Source: Labilithrix sp.
Lineage (GTDB): Bacteria > Myxococcota_A > Polyangia > Polyangiales > Polyangiaceae
NCBI GenBank assembly: GCA_019637175.1
Contig: JAHBWD010000011.1
Location: forward strand, 1 to 64,000
Length of the DNA: 64,000 nt
Direction of reading: 5' to 3'
A program made the position numbers and the translations under genes. This document shows, piece after piece, positions 63,587-64,000 of the stretch. Each line of letters opens with the position of its first letter. The stretch's first letter is position 1. Below the pieces are notes generated by a model, which did not search any database, had not been told where the DNA came from, and was given only the letters and a program-made list of their open reading frames with translations.

Positions 63587-64000
63587 TCAGAGGCCCTTCG
63601 GCGGGTAGACCTGGGGCGGGCCGATGGTGACGTCGTCGGGGCCGATCTCGACCGGCACCTCGGCGCCGATCGCGATGGTCTGGCCGTCGGGTGGGATGTC
63701 GAACGCCGGCAGGCTGACGAGCGCCGAGGCGCCCCGCCCGCGGCCGCCCGGCGCTTGCACCTCGACGCGGAGCTCGTGCATGCCGGGCGTCACGTTCCCG
63801 CCGTCGAGTCGGTAGGAAGCGGCCGGCGCGCGCAGATCATCGAGGCAGGGGATCTCGCCGAGCGCCACCGGCTGCTCGTCGAGGTAGACGGTGACCTTCG
63901 CGGCTTGACCCGCGGCGCACGCGGGCGTGTGCGAGATCGCGTCGATCGCGTGGACGTGAAGCGCCGCGCGGTTCTCCTTGAACGCCTCCACCCACGAGGG
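63587..64000 (-). CDS. Beta-rich protein of unknown function (5' partial)
   Basis: The frame is open to the right edge and ends at 63587-63589. The visible 137 residues include TVYLDEQPVALGEIPCLDDL, then SYRLDGGNVTPGMHELRVEV, a Ig- or PEGA-like strand pattern, ending in a Pro-rich tail (GPPQVYPPKGL). Two Cys may pair. A GTG within the window at 63991 is possible as a start but reading continues upstream, so the protein is probably longer. It converges on the small membrane gene after 13 bases. Confidence 0.6.
   Translation of the reverse strand, partial: PSWVEAFKENRAALHVHAIDAISHTPACAAGQAAKVTVYLDEQPVALGEIPCLDDLRAPAASYRLDGGNVTPGMHELRVEVQAPGGRGRGASALVSLPAFDIPPDGQTIAIGAEVPVEIGPDDVTIGPPQVYPPKGL

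Overview
The window is very GC-rich, densely coded DNA from a Gram-negative bacterium. It looks like a myxobacterium (Myxococcota, probably Polyangiales-type). I infer this from gene content: many predicted lipoproteins, a Cys-rich lipoprotein with an Asp/Gly-rich spacer, two transmembrane Hanks-type Ser/Thr kinases, a TPR-associated TRAP transporter and a SpoIVB-like protease outside the Firmicutes. No rRNA, tRNA, CRISPR array or recognisable transposase is visible.

Layout. 1-9 kb: the end of a Gly-rich secreted protein, a peptide-binding lipoprotein, a PBP4-type D-Ala-D-Ala carboxypeptidase, a papain-like secreted protease with an attenuator-like leader hairpin, signal peptidase I and an RpoD-like sigma factor. 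9-20 kb: an ABC exporter subunit, a diacylglycerol-kinase-like enzyme, a HEAT-like lipoprotein and a TRAP operon (TatT, DctP, DctQ, DctM) whose Q and M subunits carry repeat-rich extensions. 20-22.4 kb is accessory: small orphan ORFs, a decayed DUF262-type gene ending exactly in a 29-bp sequence shared with the neighbouring MATE gene, and a nucleotidyltransferase pair. 22.4-32 kb: MATE exporter, CpoB-like protein, a double-kinase-domain protein, CarB and a Sel1-like lipoprotein.

32-36 kb holds a compact cassette: a NodC/HasA-like processive glycosyltransferase, a membrane-anchored HlyD-like adaptor and a TolC-like outer-membrane protein. Two GTCA-N6-TGAC dyads, resembling FleQ boxes, precede it. 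I read this as a synthase-dependent exopolysaccharide secretion system. A 460-bp nested repeat array follows. 37-41 kb encodes the most striking protein, a 1279-residue polymorphic toxin with a Flp-pilin-type N-terminus, a HINT autoprocessing domain, a RelA/SpoT-like domain and a C-terminal RNase-like (BECR-type) toxin domain. A small convergent gene overlaps its 3' end and is the best-placed immunity candidate; it is translationally coupled to two paralogous membrane proteins, one frameshifted.

44-54 kb: a FliJ-like coiled-coil gene (frameshifted), a lytic transglycosylase, an AddB/AddA helicase-nuclease pair and a RadC-family protein, which suggests cell-wall remodelling next to double-strand-break repair. 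54-64 kb: the Cys-rich lipoprotein, a beta-propeller/FN3-like secreted protein, a SpoIVB-like serine protease, a second PEGA-tailed kinase, CstA (carbon starvation/pyruvate uptake) with a small membrane partner, and a partial gene at the right edge. All functions are inferred from motifs and architecture read by eye; no database search was run.
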